Source of the DNA: Colwellia polaris
GTDB taxonomy: Bacteria; Pseudomonadota; Gammaproteobacteria; Enterobacterales; Alteromonadaceae
NCBI RefSeq assembly: GCF_002104515.1
Contig: NZ_NBOE01000001.1
Location: 744,001-808,000 of the forward strand
Length of the DNA: 64,000 nucleotides
Direction: 5' to 3'
Below, one piece after another: positions 63,582 through 64,000 of this stretch. The stretch's first letter is position 1, and the number at the start of each line of letters is the position of its first letter. The position numbers were made by a program, and so were the translations under genes. Below the pieces are notes generated by a model. The model was given only the letters and a program-made list of their open reading frames with translations. It was not told the origin of the DNA and made no database searches.

Positions 63582-64000
63582 CTAATAACTTAATAAAGTT
63601 AATGTGTATTTACTTGGACCTGGCAGAAAAGGTGTTGTCTCTCCTTTAACCCAACTTTCATGACCTAAACCGTAATACGGACTCCAAGGATGTCCAGATT
63701 GGCTAGTCGGCATATGAAAAATCCCCGTTGCTTCGTGACCTGGAGAAACCGCCATACGTTGCGATGCACCAAATGATTGACCTTGCACTCTTGGCATATA
63801 ACTATCACCTGGTAACTCAACTTCAGGCATATCTAGCCACTGTCCGATAAAAGGGACTGCACGGCTTAAAGGGTGCTGAATTTTACTGATATTTTGCTTG
63901 CCCCAAGTCGCATCTTTAAGTGACGTTGATGTGGTCATATCGGCTAGCGTTTTTTCTAAGCTGGTTTCAAATAATGCCGCCCAGCTATCGTGACCACGCC
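63582..64000 (-). CDS. Penicillin-acylase-family protein, C-terminal part (runs off window)
   Basis: The minus frame is open from the window edge to a stop at 63582, so only the last ~138 residues are present. RGHDSWAALFETSLEKTLAD leads into SLKDATWGKQN, then GASQRMAVSP, the Ntn-hydrolase C-terminal motif MPTSQSGHPWSPYYGLGHESWVKGE and a short strand end. This is the end of the beta chain of penicillin acylase / acyl-homoserine-lactone acylase relatives. The signal peptide, nucleophile Ser and linker lie outside. The substrate (beta-lactam, AHL or other amide) cannot be decided. An internal ATG at 63938 is not the start. Confidence 0.85.
   Translation of the reverse strand, partial: RGHDSWAALFETSLEKTLADMTTSTSLKDATWGKQNISKIQHPLSRAVPFIGQWLDMPEVELPGDSYMPRVQGQSFGASQRMAVSPGHEATGIFHMPTSQSGHPWSPYYGLGHESWVKGETTPFLPGPSKYTLTLLSY

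Noticed and set aside
1-64000. tRNA, rRNA, CRISPR arrays, prophage or toxin-antitoxin modules
   Set aside because: None seen: no cloverleaf-like intergenic sequence, no regularly spaced repeats, and no phage or toxin-antitoxin protein signatures.

Overview
The window is AT-rich chromosomal DNA of a marine gammaproteobacterium. It is most like Colwellia/Thalassotalea (Colwelliaceae, Alteromonadales). Evidence for this is the Na+-driven PomAB stator, NhaC and NSS sodium transporters, an OvoA/OvoB ovothiol operon, a PEP-CTERM protein, a RibB protein with a degenerate GTP cyclohydrolase II half, and the gammaproteobacterial gene order corB-ypjD-ffh-rpsP-rimM-trmD-rplS...aroF-tyrA...pheA. The taxon is inferred from this content; no rRNA gene is present. 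Several genes use TTG or GTG starts, and these were chosen by Shine-Dalgarno position.

Layout. 1-1.1 kb: the N-terminus of a GlrK/QseE-like sensor kinase (minus strand) diverges from a secreted EF-hand protein. Between them lie a perfect TGTC-N10-GACA (GlrR-type) site and a sigma-54 promoter. 1.2-4.7 kb: small metabolic genes and a TPR-GGDEF diguanylate cyclase. 4.85-9.35 kb: an ovothiol operon made of a glutamine-synthetase-like protein, ovoA and ovoB. 9.4-16 kb: TrhA, an EF-hand protein, a small inverted-repeat element, a secreted peptidase with a NatAB-like ABC exporter, and an ECF sigma factor with a membrane partner. 16.3-30.3 kb: housekeeping genes (glyA, nrdR, ribD-ribE-ribB, dxs-ispA-xseB, pomAB, thiI, panE, vanZ-like, yajQ). 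30.6-36.1 kb: NSS transporter, RluA-family enzyme, NhaC, gshA. 36.1-41.2 kb: an accessory stretch with a candidate minus-strand small RNA, lipoproteins, secreted proteins of unknown function, an ISAs1-family insertion sequence and a cluster of DnaA boxes. It sits where related genomes usually carry luxS. 41.2-48.6 kb: the corB-ypjD-ffh and rpsP-rimM-trmD-rplS block, interrupted by an EamA transporter and a dispersed repeat. 48.9-64 kb: PEP-CTERM protein, acs, aroF-tyrA, thioredoxin-like lipoprotein, outer-membrane protein, AsmA-like protein, an RND efflux pair, pheA, a MAPEG protein and the C-terminus of a penicillin-acylase-family protein.

Regulation is the richest part. The aroF-tyrA operon is preceded by tandem TyrR-like boxes and a 15-codon leader peptide with five Tyr codons. 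pheA is preceded by a 16-codon leader peptide with five Phe codons, an antiterminator and a terminator. The two aromatic branches therefore both appear to sense amino-acid supply by leader-peptide translation. The most novel-looking system is the three-gene ovothiol operon, whose first gene encodes a short glutamine-synthetase-fold protein with no assigned role in ovothiol synthesis. All assignments come from reading the sequence; no database search was run.
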